DNA of 64,000 nt, taken from contig NZ_QVEX01000005.1 in assembly GCF_003434055.1 (NCBI RefSeq), positions 297,784 through 361,783 on the forward strand, in the 5' to 3' direction. This document shows positions 24,623-35,145 of the stretch, piece after piece (position 1 is the stretch's first letter; every line of letters begins with the position of its first letter). A model generated the notes under the pieces. It ran no database searches. It saw only the letters and a list, made by a program, of their open reading frames with translations, and had not been told where the DNA came from. The position numbers and the translations under genes were made by a program. This DNA comes from Enterocloster aldenensis. GTDB lineage: Bacteria > Bacillota > Clostridia > Lachnospirales > Lachnospiraceae.

Positions 24623-26410
24623 TCACATCTTTGGTATGGTAATCTTAATGGAGGTTCCCCTGTTTTCCTCCGAATGTACTTCCAGCCTGTAGCTGTCCCC
24701 ATAATAAAGCTTCAGCCTGGCTAATACATTTGACACGCCGATGGATGGCGTGCTCCCACCTTCACCAAAAACTTCCCCCACTTTCTCCTGTGACATCCCC
24801 CGCCCGTTATCCGTTATGGAAAAACAGATCCTGCTTTCATCTATATGGTAAATCTTGATGCGGAGGAATCCTCCGTGGCGGATATGCGCATATCCATGAA
24901 TGATTGCATTTTCAATCAAGGGCTGGAATATCATCTTATGGATATGGCAGTCCAGGATTCCTTCCTCACAATCAATGGCATATTCAAAGTTATCCATGAA
25001 ACGGATTTTCTGAAGGAACAGATACTTTTTCAGGTATTCCATCTCATCCTTTATTTCAACAACGTCATTGCTTTTACTTATCTGATACCTGAGGATCTGG
25101 GCAAATTCGCTAAGCATTTCACTGATTTCATCTTCCCCGTTCTCTATTGCCAGCCAATGGATGGAATCCAGGGTGTTGTAGATGAAGTGAGGGTTAATCT
25201 GGGCCTCAAGCGCCCTGATTTCCGCATCCTTCTTCATTTCACTGACCTGCTTAATCTCGTCCATCTGGTTATTAATCTGTCTCATCATCTTATTAAACTG
25301 GCTGGCTATGATGGATATCTCATTCTTGCCTTCCATTTCCATGTGGGCGGACATTTCCCCGGACCTTACCTCCTTCATGGTATTTACCACCTGCTTAACA
25401 GATGCGGACAGCCTGCGGGACAGAATCCATATAAAGAAACCGCCCAGCACCATCAGGCACATGGTTATCATCCATATTATCTTTTGGAAATTCCGTATTT
25501 CCTTTAGTATATAATCATTATCCAGGACGCCGGCCAGGCGCCAGGATGTCTTGGGAATATCCACCAGCACCACCGCCTTGTCCTCGTGGTTCTCTTTCAC
25601 CAGGTGCACATCCTGGCCGCCTCCTGGAGCCACCTGCTCCCATCCGTCCATGTCAGCGATATCCGTACCTATCATGGATTTGTCATAATGTGAAACAATC
25701 CGGTTTTCCTGATCCACAATGAAATTATAATTCGTGTTCCTGTCCGGCGTAATCTGGGCCTCCTGGCAGATATCGGAGAGTACCAGTTCATTCACGCCCA
25801 TGAGGAAGGTTCCCACATACCTGGCCGTATAGAAATCCATCAGCCGTTTCCGGTACGTGAAAAGATAATAATCCGAGGTCCCCTGCCTGTCATAATACTC
25901 GGCCGGTATCCACTCCCCCTGAAGGATTTCCTGCTTTTCCACCTGTGAAAAATACAGGTCATATAACTCCGGGCTTTTCTGGTATAGAGAATCAATCTGA
26001 AGCCTGTCCGAGCTGAATACCTTTCCATTTTCAGTCTCCACAGCCATGCACCACACCTGAGGGCGGTAAGACATAAAGGTCCGCATCTGCTTCCTCAGTT
26101 CCTGCTTCACGCCCACTTCATCCTGTCCCTGGGCTTCTTCAAATTGCTGCATGTAATCAAGGAATTTTTCATCTATGGTCATCTGGTTAACAGCTTCCTC
26201 ATACCCATTCAGGGTTGCTGCAATATTGGATGCTGCCTGCTCCACTGCTATGCGGAAAAACCCGATGATTTTCTTCTCAATAATATCCGTTAAGTATGTA
26301 TTGCTTATACCTGCCAGAAACACGATCTGGGCGGTAAACAGCAATATAAACACAACGGATATCTGTTTTGTAAATGATTGTCTGCTCCAGTATTTCCGTA
26401 TCCCCTTCAT
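24623..26410 (-). CDS. YesM-type sensor histidine kinase
   Basis: A 595-residue membrane kinase: helix 1 near residues 12-38, an extracellular Cache-like sensing domain to about 290, helix 2 (IIWMITMCLMVLGGFFIWIL), a HAMP segment, the His_kinase domain with EAQINPHFIYNTLDSIHWL (the phospho-accepting histidine) and an ATPase domain with DNGRGM. Start chosen at ATG 26410 after GGTGGGGG. It is the first gene of the sugar cluster; its partner regulator follows. Such pairs sense extracellular sugars or binding-protein complexes. Confidence 0.93.
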   Translation of the reverse strand: MKGIRKYWSRQSFTKQISVVFILLFTAQIVFLAGISNTYLTDIIEKKIIGFFRIAVEQAASNIAATLNGYEEAVNQMTIDEKFLDYMQQFEEAQGQDEVGVKQELRKQMRTFMSYRPQVWCMAVETENGKVFSSDRLQIDSLYQKSPELYDLYFSQVEKQEILQGEWIPAEYYDRQGTSDYYLFTYRKRLMDFYTARYVGTFLMGVNELVLSDICQEAQITPDRNTNYNFIVDQENRIVSHYDKSMIGTDIADMDGWEQVAPGGGQDVHLVKENHEDKAVVLVDIPKTSWRLAGVLDNDYILKEIRNFQKIIWMITMCLMVLGGFFIWILSRRLSASVKQVVNTMKEVRSGEMSAHMEMEGKNEISIIASQFNKMMRQINNQMDEIKQVSEMKKDAEIRALEAQINPHFIYNTLDSIHWLAIENGEDEISEMLSEFAQILRYQISKSNDVVEIKDEMEYLKKYLFLQKIRFMDNFEYAIDCEEGILDCHIHKMIFQPLIENAIIHGYAHIRHGGFLRIKIYHIDESRICFSITDNGRGMSQEKVGEVFGEGGSTPSIGVSNVLARLKLYYGDSYRLEVHSEENRGTSIKITIPKM

Positions 26411-26568
26411 ATGTCCCCCACCTTTTCCCAACTGTATATGATGTATATCTTGCCGAATATTTTAAATCCGGATATATCCCCAGGATAACATTTATATGCA
26501 TAAGATAAAAGAGGGCGGGGAGGATTTATGGAAATCCGGGCCGCTGACAGGCACCAAAGAATATGAAA

Positions 26569-26592
26569 AGCCCAGTGCGCCGGCACTGGGCT
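26569..26592 (-). terminator. Terminator downstream of metK
   Basis: AGCCCAGTGC and GCACTGGGCT form a ten-pair stem with a CGCC-like loop; on the minus strand TTTTCATATTCTTT follows. Located about 50 bases beyond the metK stop codon. Confidence 0.75.
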
Positions 26593-26644
26593 TTCATCTA
26601 TATTTATATGTGCTGTGTAATAAAGATACTTACTACACGTCTTC

Positions 26645-27847
26645 CTATATCCCTGCCAATGACTTCAGCAGCTCCACCTTATCAAGCTTCTCCCAGGGAA
26701 GGTCCAGATCATTGCGGCCAAAATGTCCATAGGCAGCTGTCTGCTTATAAATCGGGCGGCGGAGATCCAGCATCTTGATGATACCGGCCGGGCGGAGGTC
26801 AAAATTGGAACGGATGATTTCCACCAGCTGTTCATTGCTCAGCTTTCCTGTGCCGAAAGTATCTACCATGATGGAGGTTGGGTGGGCCACGCCGATTGCA
26901 TAGGACAGCTGGATTTCACACTTGTCGGCCAGTCCGGCTGCCACGATATTCTTCGCCACATAACGGGCTGCATAGGCAGCGGAACGGTCCACCTTGGTGC
27001 AGTCCTTGCCGGAAAACGCGCCGCCGCCGTGACGTGCATAACCGCCGTAGGTATCCACAATAATCTTACGTCCGGTCAGGCCGCTGTCTCCCTGGGGTCC
27101 GCCAATCACAAAACGTCCGGTGGGATTAATGAAGAACTTGGTGTTCCCATCCACCATGTCCTGAGGAAGGATTTCGTCAAAGATGTATTTCTTAACATCC
27201 GCATGAATCTGCTCCTGGGACACGCTCTCATCATGCTGGGTGGAAAGTACCACTGCATCCAGGCGCACCGGCCTGTCATTCTCATCATACTCCACCGTAA
27301 CCTGGGACTTGCCGTCCGGACGCAGATATTTTAATGTGCCGTCCTTGCGCACCTCTGTCAGCCGTCTGACCAGCTTGTGGGCCAGGGAAATGGCATATGG
27401 CATGTACTCTTCAGTCTCATTGGTGGCAAAACCGAACATCATTCCCTGGTCGCCTGCGCCGATGGCATCCAGCTCCTGGTCGGACATCCTGTTTTCCTTT
27501 GCTTCCAGGGCCTTGTTCACCCCAAGGGCAATATCCTGGGACTGCTCGTCAATGGCGGTTATCACGCCGCAGGTATCGCAGTCAAATCCGTATTTTGCAC
27601 GGTCATATCCAATCCCCCGTATTGTCTCCCGGACAATCTTCTGGATATCCACATATGCATTGGTCGTAATCTCACCCATTACAAGTACTAAGCCTGTTGT
27701 GGCAGCTGTCTCACAAGCCACGCGGCTCATGGGGTCCTGGGCCATAAGAGCGTCCAGGATGGCGTCGGAAATGGCATCGCACATTTTATCCGGATGTCCC
27801 TCGGTTACGGATTCAGATGTAAAAAGTCTTCTCTCCATATTATTCAT
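26645..27847 (-). CDS. metK: S-adenosylmethionine synthetase
   Basis: MetK makes S-adenosylmethionine from methionine and ATP. Typical sequences are [25 protein letters not shown] (opening), the signature [10 protein letters not shown] and [16 protein letters not shown], with the end [17 protein letters not shown]. About 400 residues, normal for the family. The start taken is ATG 27847 (MNNMERRLF) just after AAGGAG; an internal ATG nine bases on is also possible. A SAM-I riboswitch precedes it, so the gene is shut off when SAM is plentiful. Confidence 0.97.
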   Translation of the reverse strand: MNNMERRLFTSESVTEGHPDKMCDAISDAILDALMAQDPMSRVACETAATTGLVLVMGEITTNAYVDIQKIVRETIRGIGYDRAKYGFDCDTCGVITAIDEQSQDIALGVNKALEAKENRMSDQELDAIGAGDQGMMFGFATNETEEYMPYAISLAHKLVRRLTEVRKDGTLKYLRPDGKSQVTVEYDENDRPVRLDAVVLSTQHDESVSQEQIHADVKKYIFDEILPQDMVDGNTKFFINPTGRFVIGGPQGDSGLTGRKIIVDTYGGYARHGGGAFSGKDCTKVDRSAAYAARYVAKNIVAAGLADKCEIQLSYAIGVAHPTSIMVDTFGTGKLSNEQLVEIIRSNFDLRPAGIIKMLDLRRPIYKQTAAYGHFGRNDLDLPWEKLDKVELLKSLAGI

Positions 27848-27917
27848 GTTCTCCTTTTCTCTGAAATAAATCATTCTGTTACCTGGTTCCTGCAACACAT
27901 ATCCTTTACAAAAAATA

Positions 27918-28116
27918 AAGTCCGCAGCAATTGCGGACTTGAAAATAACAAAAAATCTTCAAATCCTCTTATTGCTCGATTAAGCATGCATGAAACAGTG
28001 CACACTCCTCGCTCAGGCTGGCACCTTCCGGCCCTTTTGCACATCAATACTGACATACTCAACCGGGGTTGCCGTGACTTCACAGGTCCTTTGTACCTCC
28101 ATCACTCTGAATAAGG
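27918..28116 (-). promoter_or_regulatory. SAM-I (S-box) riboswitch with terminator, upstream of metK
   Basis: On the minus strand the leader carries the S-box hallmarks in order: CTTATTCAGAGTGATGGAGG, GACCTGTGAAGTCACGGCAACC, AAGGTGCCAGCCTGAGCGAG and the closing P1 partner GAGCAATAAGAG (27977-27966). It is followed by a terminator hairpin, AAGTCCGCA/TGCGGACTT with a T run (27940-27918), 70 bases before the metK start. SAM binding should favour termination. Confidence 0.93.
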
Positions 28117-28292
28117 GATATATACGAACTATATAATTGTAAATCATGTTACCCTCCATATATTAATCCATTTATACATGCATGTCAACACCTATTTGTG
28201 ATAAAATAAATCAATTTAAATATGGTGGAAAAATATAGGAAACTGAACTAAAATATACATATATCAAAAATAATCCAAGCAGGAGAAGTCAT

Positions 28293-29987
28293 ATGGCAAT
28301 TATCGGTATTGATCTTGGAACCACCAACAGCCTGGTATCAATCTGGAGACACGGAAAGGCAGAGCTGATTCCCAATTCCCTGGGAACATTCCTGACCCCC
28401 AGCGTGGTCAGCATGGATAAGGACGGCACTCTGTGGACAGGCACGGTTGCCAGGGAAAAGATGCATACCCAGCCGGAACGCAGCGCTGCCTCCTTTAAGA
28501 GGCAGATGGGCACTGCCCACGATTTCCGGCTTGGGAACCACATATTTAAGGCTGCCCAACTCTCTTCCCTCATATTGAAGCAGCTTAAACTGGATGCGGA
28601 AGCATATCTGGGGGAACCGGTGGAGGAAGCTGTCATCAGTGTGCCTGCTTATTTTAATGACGAGCAGCGCTTTGCAACCAAACAGGCCGGACAGCTGGCC
28701 GGACTTAAGGTGGAACGTCTGGTCAATGAACCATCTGCAGCAGCCCTGGCCTGCCGGAACCAGACCGGGGAAGATGACTCCCAGTTTCTGGTAATTGACT
28801 TTGGCGGCGGCACCCTGGACGTATCCGTGGTGGAGTGCTTTGAGCAGATCATCGAGATACAGGCCGTGGCTGGCGACAACCATCTGGGCGGCAATGATTT
28901 TGATATGTTAATTGCTGAATATTTCTGCGGACAGCATGGACTGGATTATGAATCCATGACCATGTCTGAACAAAACCTTCTGCTTAAAAAGGCGGAGCAA
29001 TGCAAACGGGAACTTACGGCCAGCCAGGCGGCCATGATGAATTACCTGTACAGGGAGAATGAGCTTGGGCTTTTCCTGACAACAGCGGACCTGGTACGGA
29101 TTTGCGCTCCCCTCTTTAAACGTCTGGAAAAGGTGGTATTCCACGCCCTGTCTGATGCCGGAAAGACCGTGGAGGATATTGACCAGATTGTCCTTGTGGG
29201 CGGGACCTGTAAAATGCCAGCGGTCCAACAGTATATCGGACATTTCCTTCACAGGGAGCCGTTCCTTGCCGGACAGCCAGATGAAATCATTGCTCTGGGG
29301 GCCGGTATCTATGGGGGGATTAAGGAGCGCAGATCTGATATAAAAGATATCATCCTCACGGATATCTGCCCCTTTACCCTGGGGATCGGAATCATTGACA
29401 GAAATAATGGCAGGGACCATATCATGTCACCCATCATTGAACGGAATTCGCCCCTGCCCACCAGTAAAAGCGGTTTTTATGTCACCACCAGGGACCTGCA
29501 GACAGATATCGGCATCCTTGTGTTCCAGGGCGAATCCATGCATTGCAGTGAAAACCTGTTTTTAGGCGAATTAAACCTGACGGTTCCGCCTGCCCCCAAT
29601 GGCCAGGAAGGCGTGGTGGTCCGTTTCACGTATGACATCAACGGTATTCTGGATGTGGAGGCTGAAAACAGGCATGGGGATGTGGTGAAAAAACTGATCA
29701 TGAATGAACGTATCCGGATGGACAGCCAGGAACTGGATGAAAAAATGCAGGAACTGGAACAGCTGAAACGTCCTGCCAGGGAACAGGCCGTCAACCAGCT
29801 TGTATTCTCCAGGGGAGAACGGCTCTACATGGAACTGCTGGGTGATGACCGCCAGGTAATCCTGAACCTGTTAAACTGGTTCTCAGGCGTCCTGGCAGCA
29901 GGCAGTCCCGCAGCCATTGCTGCCGCCCGCAAAAAGACAGACGACACATTTAACTACCTGGAAAGCAAACTATACGGAGGCGTATGA
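28293..29987 (+). CDS. hscC: Hsp70-family chaperone, HscC-like
   Basis: A 564-residue, shortened Hsp70. The ATPase domain shows [14 protein letters not shown] (5-18), [46 protein letters not shown] and [13 protein letters not shown]; a substrate domain follows ([12 protein letters not shown], then [15 protein letters not shown]). The C-terminal lid is shorter than in DnaK and lacks the EEVD-like tail. Such proteins are called HscC in E. coli and work with dedicated membrane J proteins. The next gene, overlapping by four bases, is such a J-domain protein. AGGAG lies nine bases before the start. It is not adjacent to grpE or dnaK. Confidence 0.9.
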   Translation: MAIIGIDLGTTNSLVSIWRHGKAELIPNSLGTFLTPSVVSMDKDGTLWTGTVAREKMHTQPERSAASFKRQMGTAHDFRLGNHIFKAAQLSSLILKQLKLDAEAYLGEPVEEAVISVPAYFNDEQRFATKQAGQLAGLKVERLVNEPSAAALACRNQTGEDDSQFLVIDFGGGTLDVSVVECFEQIIEIQAVAGDNHLGGNDFDMLIAEYFCGQHGLDYESMTMSEQNLLLKKAEQCKRELTASQAAMMNYLYRENELGLFLTTADLVRICAPLFKRLEKVVFHALSDAGKTVEDIDQIVLVGGTCKMPAVQQYIGHFLHREPFLAGQPDEIIALGAGIYGGIKERRSDIKDIILTDICPFTLGIGIIDRNNGRDHIMSPIIERNSPLPTSKSGFYVTTRDLQTDIGILVFQGESMHCSENLFLGELNLTVPPAPNGQEGVVVRFTYDINGILDVEAENRHGDVVKKLIMNERIRMDSQELDEKMQELEQLKRPAREQAVNQLVFSRGERLYMELLGDDRQVILNLLNWFSGVLAAGSPAAIAAARKKTDDTFNYLESKLYGGV

Positions 29988-31894
29988 TGGCAGACACAAT
30001 ATGGGACATACTCGGCATTTCTCCCACATCTGATAAACGGGCAATCAAAAAAGCATACGCTGCCAAATGCGCCGCCTGCCACCCGGAAGAACATCCGGAA
30101 GAATTTGACCGGCTTCATAAGGCTTATACGGCGGCGGTTAAGGCGGCGGCGCGGATTCCGGCGGACACGCCTACTATGGCTCCTGCCAGGGAACGGACAG
30201 CCACCCCAGCGGACACGCCCACTACGGCTCCTGCCAGGGAACAGGCGGCCATCCCAGATATCTCCCTGCTGGTGGAGCAGGGCATGGAGCAGGAGTTAAA
30301 CGCCTCATGCAGTAAGCTTTTAGAAAGCCTAAAAAAACTCCATGACTCCTTTCCCAAATCCGTTGACACCAATGGGGAGGATTTCACAAAAGCCCTGATG
30401 CGTCTGGAAGAATGGTATGAATCCCCACGTTTCAAACTGGCTGGATGGGAACCTGATTTCCTTAAACAGCTGGACCAGTGGCTCAGTGCCAACAGGAGCA
30501 ATATCAACCGGGCGGAGGCGGTTGCTTTGTACAGGGCCTACCGGTTCAGGCAGTATAAATCCCCCTCCTATCCCGTCGTTCCCCATATGGATAATGTCCA
30601 TTGGGAAATAATGCAGCATGCATACCGCTATGAAAAGGATATGGCTGCCATGGCGGACATGCCGCCGCTGCCCAAAGCAGATAACCAGGAAGCCAGGTCC
30701 CGCCGGCAGCCCTGGTCCCGTTCCCAGCGGATACTGTCCAGCCTGATACTTTTATTCGTGGTCATCCTTATAAAGGGGATTTCCATGGCCCCCAGCCGCA
30801 CCAGCAATCCTTCCGATGTACAGAAAATAATAAACGAAATAAAGAAAAATCCTCCCCAGCCCCTGTCAGGCCCTGATTCATCGGAACTGGTCAGGGAGAT
30901 TGACAAGATACTGACGGAAACAAAAGCCTCCGACATGCGCCCTGCCGGTAATATCCTTTCGTACAGCGGTGAAACCTCCCAAAACATGTCCCAACCTTCA
31001 TCTCCTAAAAAATGGATATACGATGGTTTCGGCCCCATCACACGCCCGGAGAATCTCCCTATAATTCCTGAAGAGTACGCATTTTACGGTAAGAATAACC
31101 TTACAACGGTCTATAAGGGAAGCTTCTCCAGCATCCATACCTATCCATCCGCATCCCCGCTGACCGCAGTCATGTCCGGTATTGTAGATATTCATGTGGA
31201 CAGCTCTTACTTCGATCAGGAGGATGAGACTGACGGGGTTTATTTCTACAATATGAAGTCCTTAGGTGAAGCTGATATACCGTTTCCGCTATGGGTAATT
31301 CCTGTCCAATCCTCCTCGGATGACGTCACCCGCTATACCGTAGGAGGATGCGGATATTGGGCCGAAGCCCTTTTATACGCCGCATCAGGGCAGGGGATTT
31401 CAGGGTTCACATGGTACGACCAGGATTACGCGTCCCATCTGGTTCTCAAATGGGACTCTGTGGGCACCCTGCCTGAACTGGCGCAACGCCTTCTAAAGAC
31501 ATGTGACAGTTACTATGGATACATAGGAGGACAATCCCCAGACATGAATCTGACCATCATCATCGGACCGGATGCAGATACGGCCATAAGACAGCTGCAG
31601 GCAGTCACTGCGCCTTTAGAGGAAGAGCTTACCTCTGTAACAATCACAGAAGATGAACAGCTTACCCGGTGCGGGGCAGGTCCGGTTCCCATGACAGCGG
31701 ACGGCAGCATTTCCCATGACCTTCCCCTCTATGACAGTTCCGTGCGCTGGGTCGTGCGGATGCGCATGGAAAAGGATGGAACCAATGAAGGATTCCATCC
31801 CGGACTGACCAGCCAGGAAGCGCTGGACCAGATATTCAATCATATCAATGGCCTGGACTGGGTGCTGTCCCGGTATGAAATTAAGGATACCTAA
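29984..31894 (+). CDS. Membrane J-domain protein, partner of HscC-like Hsp70
   Basis: A 636-residue protein. Residues 6-50 form a divergent J domain ([25 protein letters not shown] then HPEEHPEEF), in which the usual HPD is HPE (33-35), as in the J partners of HscC. Next come two 16-residue Pro/Thr/Ala repeats (about 60-91), a helical region, and one membrane helix at about 248-268 ([16 protein letters not shown]), then a large C-terminal domain with an unrecognised fold that should lie outside the membrane if the J domain is inside. Its ATG overlaps the Hsp70 stop. The gene converges with and overlaps by four bases the amidohydrolase stop. Confidence 0.85.
   Translation: MMADTIWDILGISPTSDKRAIKKAYAAKCAACHPEEHPEEFDRLHKAYTAAVKAAARIPADTPTMAPARERTATPADTPTTAPAREQAAIPDISLLVEQGMEQELNASCSKLLESLKKLHDSFPKSVDTNGEDFTKALMRLEEWYESPRFKLAGWEPDFLKQLDQWLSANRSNINRAEAVALYRAYRFRQYKSPSYPVVPHMDNVHWEIMQHAYRYEKDMAAMADMPPLPKADNQEARSRRQPWSRSQRILSSLILLFVVILIKGISMAPSRTSNPSDVQKIINEIKKNPPQPLSGPDSSELVREIDKILTETKASDMRPAGNILSYSGETSQNMSQPSSPKKWIYDGFGPITRPENLPIIPEEYAFYGKNNLTTVYKGSFSSIHTYPSASPLTAVMSGIVDIHVDSSYFDQEDETDGVYFYNMKSLGEADIPFPLWVIPVQSSSDDVTRYTVGGCGYWAEALLYAASGQGISGFTWYDQDYASHLVLKWDSVGTLPELAQRLLKTCDSYYGYIGGQSPDMNLTIIIGPDADTAIRQLQAVTAPLEEELTSVTITEDEQLTRCGAGPVPMTADGSISHDLPLYDSSVRWVVRMRMEKDGTNEGFHPGLTSQEALDQIFNHINGLDWVLSRYEIKDT
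30161..30256 (+). repeat. Two 48-bp tandem repeats within the J-domain gene
   Basis: The unit beginning GCGGACACGCCTACTATGG (30161-30208) is repeated at 30209-30256 with seven or so differences. It encodes two copies of a proline/threonine-rich linker (ADTPTxAPARExxAxP) between the J domain and the helical part. Confidence 0.8.
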
Positions 31895-33240
31895 GCTAAT
31901 ACAGCATTGCCCATTCCGCCAAAAGCAGTCTGGTTCATTTTCTGCTGCAGGTCTTCCCTTATCTGCCGGAAATCCTGGGACACCAATTGCTTGTCCTTTA
32001 CCAGGCACCGGCCTGCCACGAACACATGCCTTACATTATCTGCACGCGCACTGTACACAAGGGCCGAATAAGGGTCATACACAGGAAACATGTTGGGCGA
32101 ATCCGTTTCCACCACCACCAGGTCCGCCTCTTTTCCCGGTTCCAGGGATCCGGTCAGCGGGTCCAGGCCCAAAGCCCCGGCTCCCCATATGGTTGCCATT
32201 GAGACTATGTCCTTTGCAGGAAATGCACTCCTGTCCCCGGTCTCATTTTTGTGGAAATTTGCGCAGAACCTCATCTGTGTAAATAAGTCCAAGGTATTGC
32301 CGCTGGCCGGTCCATCCGTGCCAAGCCCCACGGTCATCCCATGTTCCAGCATGGAACTTACCGGCGCCACACCTTTGGCCGCCTTAGTATTGGAGCCGAT
32401 GCAGTGGGCCACGCTGCTGCCGGACTTTGCCATCAGGCTTATATCCTGCTCCGTAAGGCGTATGCTGTGCGCGCACAGGGTATGGCTGTCAAGGACCCCC
32501 AGCCGGTCCAGATATTCTATGGGCGTACATCCATATTGTTCCTTCAGGTACGTCATTTCATAATCCATCTCAGCCACATGAAGGGTAAATGGCACGCCGT
32601 ATTTATGATTCACCTCATGGATTTCCTGAAGCGTGCTGCTGCCGCACGTTGTTGTTCCGTGGGGCGCAATACAGCCCTTTATCCGCGGGTGGTTCCTGTA
32701 ACGCTTAATCAGCTCCTGCCCCAGCATAATGGCTTCCCGGGGCGTCCTTGCATCACAGGATGCTTCCTCCATCACGGTCTCTCCGGCAATCCCCCTGATT
32801 CCCATCTGATCCAAGACCTCTGCCACCGCATCCTCAAAATAATACATATCCATGACCGTGGTGACACCGCTTAAAAGAAGCTCGCAGACAGCATATCTGC
32901 TGGAAAGGCCGGCCAGCTCCCTGTCCATTGCCCTGGACTCCATGGGCAGGAGGAAAACCCGAAGCCTGTCCTTACAGTCATCCCCCAATCCCCGGAAGGG
33001 GATCATTCCCATATGGCAGTGTGTATTCACCATGCCAGGCATGACAATGCCATGTTCTGCATCTATGATGGAAATGCCCTCCTGCCTGCTGCCTCCCCAC
33101 CCTGTCATACGGTGCTCCAGCGCCTCCATGGGGCCGACCTCTGATATCCTGCTGTCCTCCAGGACTACATATCCCTCCGGATACATATCCATATCCCGGT
33201 TCATGGTAATAATGATGCCATTGGTGATGACTGTCTTCAT
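31891..33240 (-). CDS. Amidohydrolase, MTA/SAH deaminase or SsnA/chlorohydrolase type
   Basis: A 449-residue cytosine-deaminase-like amidohydrolase. Metal ligands are visible in GMVNTHCHMGM (HxH), LHVAEM, CAHSIRL and GTDGPASGN, with the usual C-terminal GSLEPGKEADLVVVE beta sandwich. The pattern LGTDGPASGN...LDLFTQM is typical of the SAH/methylthioadenosine deaminase and related family. It is the last gene of the operon with adenine deaminase and a Pot-like importer, so it probably deaminates a purine or related ring. Which one cannot be read from sequence. Confidence 0.88.
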   Translation of the reverse strand: MKTVITNGIIITMNRDMDMYPEGYVVLEDSRISEVGPMEALEHRMTGWGGSRQEGISIIDAEHGIVMPGMVNTHCHMGMIPFRGLGDDCKDRLRVFLLPMESRAMDRELAGLSSRYAVCELLLSGVTTVMDMYYFEDAVAEVLDQMGIRGIAGETVMEEASCDARTPREAIMLGQELIKRYRNHPRIKGCIAPHGTTTCGSSTLQEIHEVNHKYGVPFTLHVAEMDYEMTYLKEQYGCTPIEYLDRLGVLDSHTLCAHSIRLTEQDISLMAKSGSSVAHCIGSNTKAAKGVAPVSSMLEHGMTVGLGTDGPASGNTLDLFTQMRFCANFHKNETGDRSAFPAKDIVSMATIWGAGALGLDPLTGSLEPGKEADLVVVETDSPNMFPVYDPYSALVYSARADNVRHVFVAGRCLVKDKQLVSQDFRQIREDLQQKMNQTAFGGMGNAVLA

Positions 33241-33255
33241 CTGATAACAACTCCC

Positions 33256-35082
33256 TTATTCAATATACTCCTCAATGAGGGGAACCGGTTCCTGGGTCCT
33301 TACGTCCAGCAGCCCGTAATCGGTCAGCTTCAGTTCCGGGGATACCGGAAGCCCAAGGGTGGACATGGACATGATTTCATTATTGTTTTCATATCCCAGG
33401 TTCCTCATTACCTGCCTGACCCTGCCCAAATCAGACGCCAGTTCTTCCACCGGGCCGTCATATAGGATGCCGCCCACCGGAAGCCTGGCCTCAGCCGTCA
33501 CAAGCCCATGTTCAGCAGCCGCATAACCGCCCTGCAGCTCTATGATCCGGTTCTGTGCCGCCGCCATATCCTGCTCACAGGTTCCCAGTACCAGCAGGTT
33601 GTGGCTGTCGTGGGACCAGGTCGTTGCAATGGCTCCCGGCTTCTTTAACGCGCCCTCCGCCAGTCCAAAGGAAATGTTCCCGTTCTTCCCATAACGCTCA
33701 AACATCACTGCCAGGGACAGACCTGCCGCCTTCCAGCATATGACGCCGTCTTTCACATCCAGCTCCCTGACTACCCTGGAGGTGAATGTGCCATGGGTCT
33801 GGATTTTCATCACATTTACTTTGACTCTGGAACATGGTTTATCCGTCTTCAGGAGGAAGTCCTCTGCCATGGCCCTGTTACAGTTTACGGAATGGTAAAA
33901 TGCTTCAGGTATGGATGCATCTCTTTTTCCGGCGGGCTTTTCTGCATTTCCCACTGATGCACCTACCGCTCCTGCCGCATCTGCCGCTCCTGCCGCATCC
34001 GCCGCTCCTGCCTCATCCGCCTCTCCTGCCCTATGGGCTCCATATCCCGCTCCCCAGCGTTCCCCATACACCAATTCCCCCCGCTTAAACACCGCCGCCG
34101 GCTGAAAGCGTTCCAAATCCCGAAGCAGCACAAAGTCCGCCAGCTTTCCAGGCCCGATCATCCCCCGGTCATCCAGGTGCATCCGCCTTGCCGGGGTAAA
34201 TGTTGCGCAGTAGATTGCCTTTTCCACAGGCATTCCATTCTTAACCGCATGGCCCACTATCTGGTTTAACTGTCCCTTTAAAAGCTGGTCCGGCATGGTA
34301 TCATCCGTGATGAGGGCTACATTTTCATAAAGACCATGGCGGCATACCGTGTCCACCACCTCCGGCGTCAGGGACTTATGCTGCAATTCCATGAACATTC
34401 CCATATCTGTTTTTTCCAGCACGCCCCCAGGCGTCTGCTGGGTATGGTCCGCGTCCACCCCTTCATAGATAAAACGGCAAAGGTCCTCACCGCTGATTTT
34501 GGGACAATGGCCCTCAATCCGTATGCTGTCCCGGATATCCCTGCCCCTGCAGATACCCACCAGCCGTTTGATTAACGTATCACCATCCGATGTCAGGTCC
34601 TTAAAATTCATGACTTCCCCAAGACACAGCACCCTGCCGTCACGCAACAGCTCCCTGACTTGCTCCTCCCCAATCCCTGCGCCCGATGTCTCCAGGCTGT
34701 CATTGGTGGCCGGCACGCTGGAAGGGATGGCATAAAATATATCCAGCTTTGTCTCCTGCCCCATGAACCACTGAATGCCGTCCATCCCAAATACATTGGC
34801 AATCTCATGGGCATCAGCCACAACGGTTGTAACGCCGTAAGGCAGGGTGATGCGGGAAAATTCTGCCGGGTAAGTCATGGAACTTTCAATATGCATATGG
34901 ATATCAACCAGCCCCGGAATCATATACATTCCGCTGCCGTCAACCATTGTCACGTCCGGATAGCAGATTGCAGGGGAAACCGCGTAAATCTTTTCCCCTG
35001 CAACCGCAACATCCCTTTTCTCAAAGCACTGCCTGTATGTCATGAAAACCCAGGCGTCCTTTACCACGAAATCAACCTTCAT
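33256..35082 (-). CDS. ade: Adenine deaminase
   Basis: Converts adenine to hypoxanthine and ammonia. The metal site is in GLVDIHMHIESSMTYP (about residues 58-73), followed by GTTVVADAHEIANV, EGHCPKISG and, in the C-terminal domain, ATTWSHDSHNLLVLGT. About 608 residues, near the family norm but with a low-complexity Ala/Gly-rich insertion (about 350-372) from a tandem repeat. ATG 35082 lies seven bases after GGAGA; a GTG two codons earlier is less well placed. It is the fifth gene of the importer operon and overlaps nothing. Confidence 0.93.
   Translation of the reverse strand: MKVDFVVKDAWVFMTYRQCFEKRDVAVAGEKIYAVSPAICYPDVTMVDGSGMYMIPGLVDIHMHIESSMTYPAEFSRITLPYGVTTVVADAHEIANVFGMDGIQWFMGQETKLDIFYAIPSSVPATNDSLETSGAGIGEEQVRELLRDGRVLCLGEVMNFKDLTSDGDTLIKRLVGICRGRDIRDSIRIEGHCPKISGEDLCRFIYEGVDADHTQQTPGGVLEKTDMGMFMELQHKSLTPEVVDTVCRHGLYENVALITDDTMPDQLLKGQLNQIVGHAVKNGMPVEKAIYCATFTPARRMHLDDRGMIGPGKLADFVLLRDLERFQPAAVFKRGELVYGERWGAGYGAHRAGEADEAGAADAAGAADAAGAVGASVGNAEKPAGKRDASIPEAFYHSVNCNRAMAEDFLLKTDKPCSRVKVNVMKIQTHGTFTSRVVRELDVKDGVICWKAAGLSLAVMFERYGKNGNISFGLAEGALKKPGAIATTWSHDSHNLLVLGTCEQDMAAAQNRIIELQGGYAAAEHGLVTAEARLPVGGILYDGPVEELASDLGRVRQVMRNLGYENNNEIMSMSTLGLPVSPELKLTDYGLLDVRTQEPVPLIEEYIE
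33965..34033 (-). repeat. 15-bp tandem repeat inside the adenine deaminase gene
   Basis: Units close to GCTCCTGCCGCATCC on the plus strand repeat about four to five times. Being a multiple of three they keep the frame and encode AAGA/DAAG-like residues in a surface loop. The neighbouring enzyme parts are well conserved, so this is a slippage-made insertion. Confidence 0.7.
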
Positions 35083-35145
35083 AGCCACTCTCCAGGGATC
35101 CTTATTCTTCTAACCTAATACCTGCTGTATGTTTATAGCATGGAG

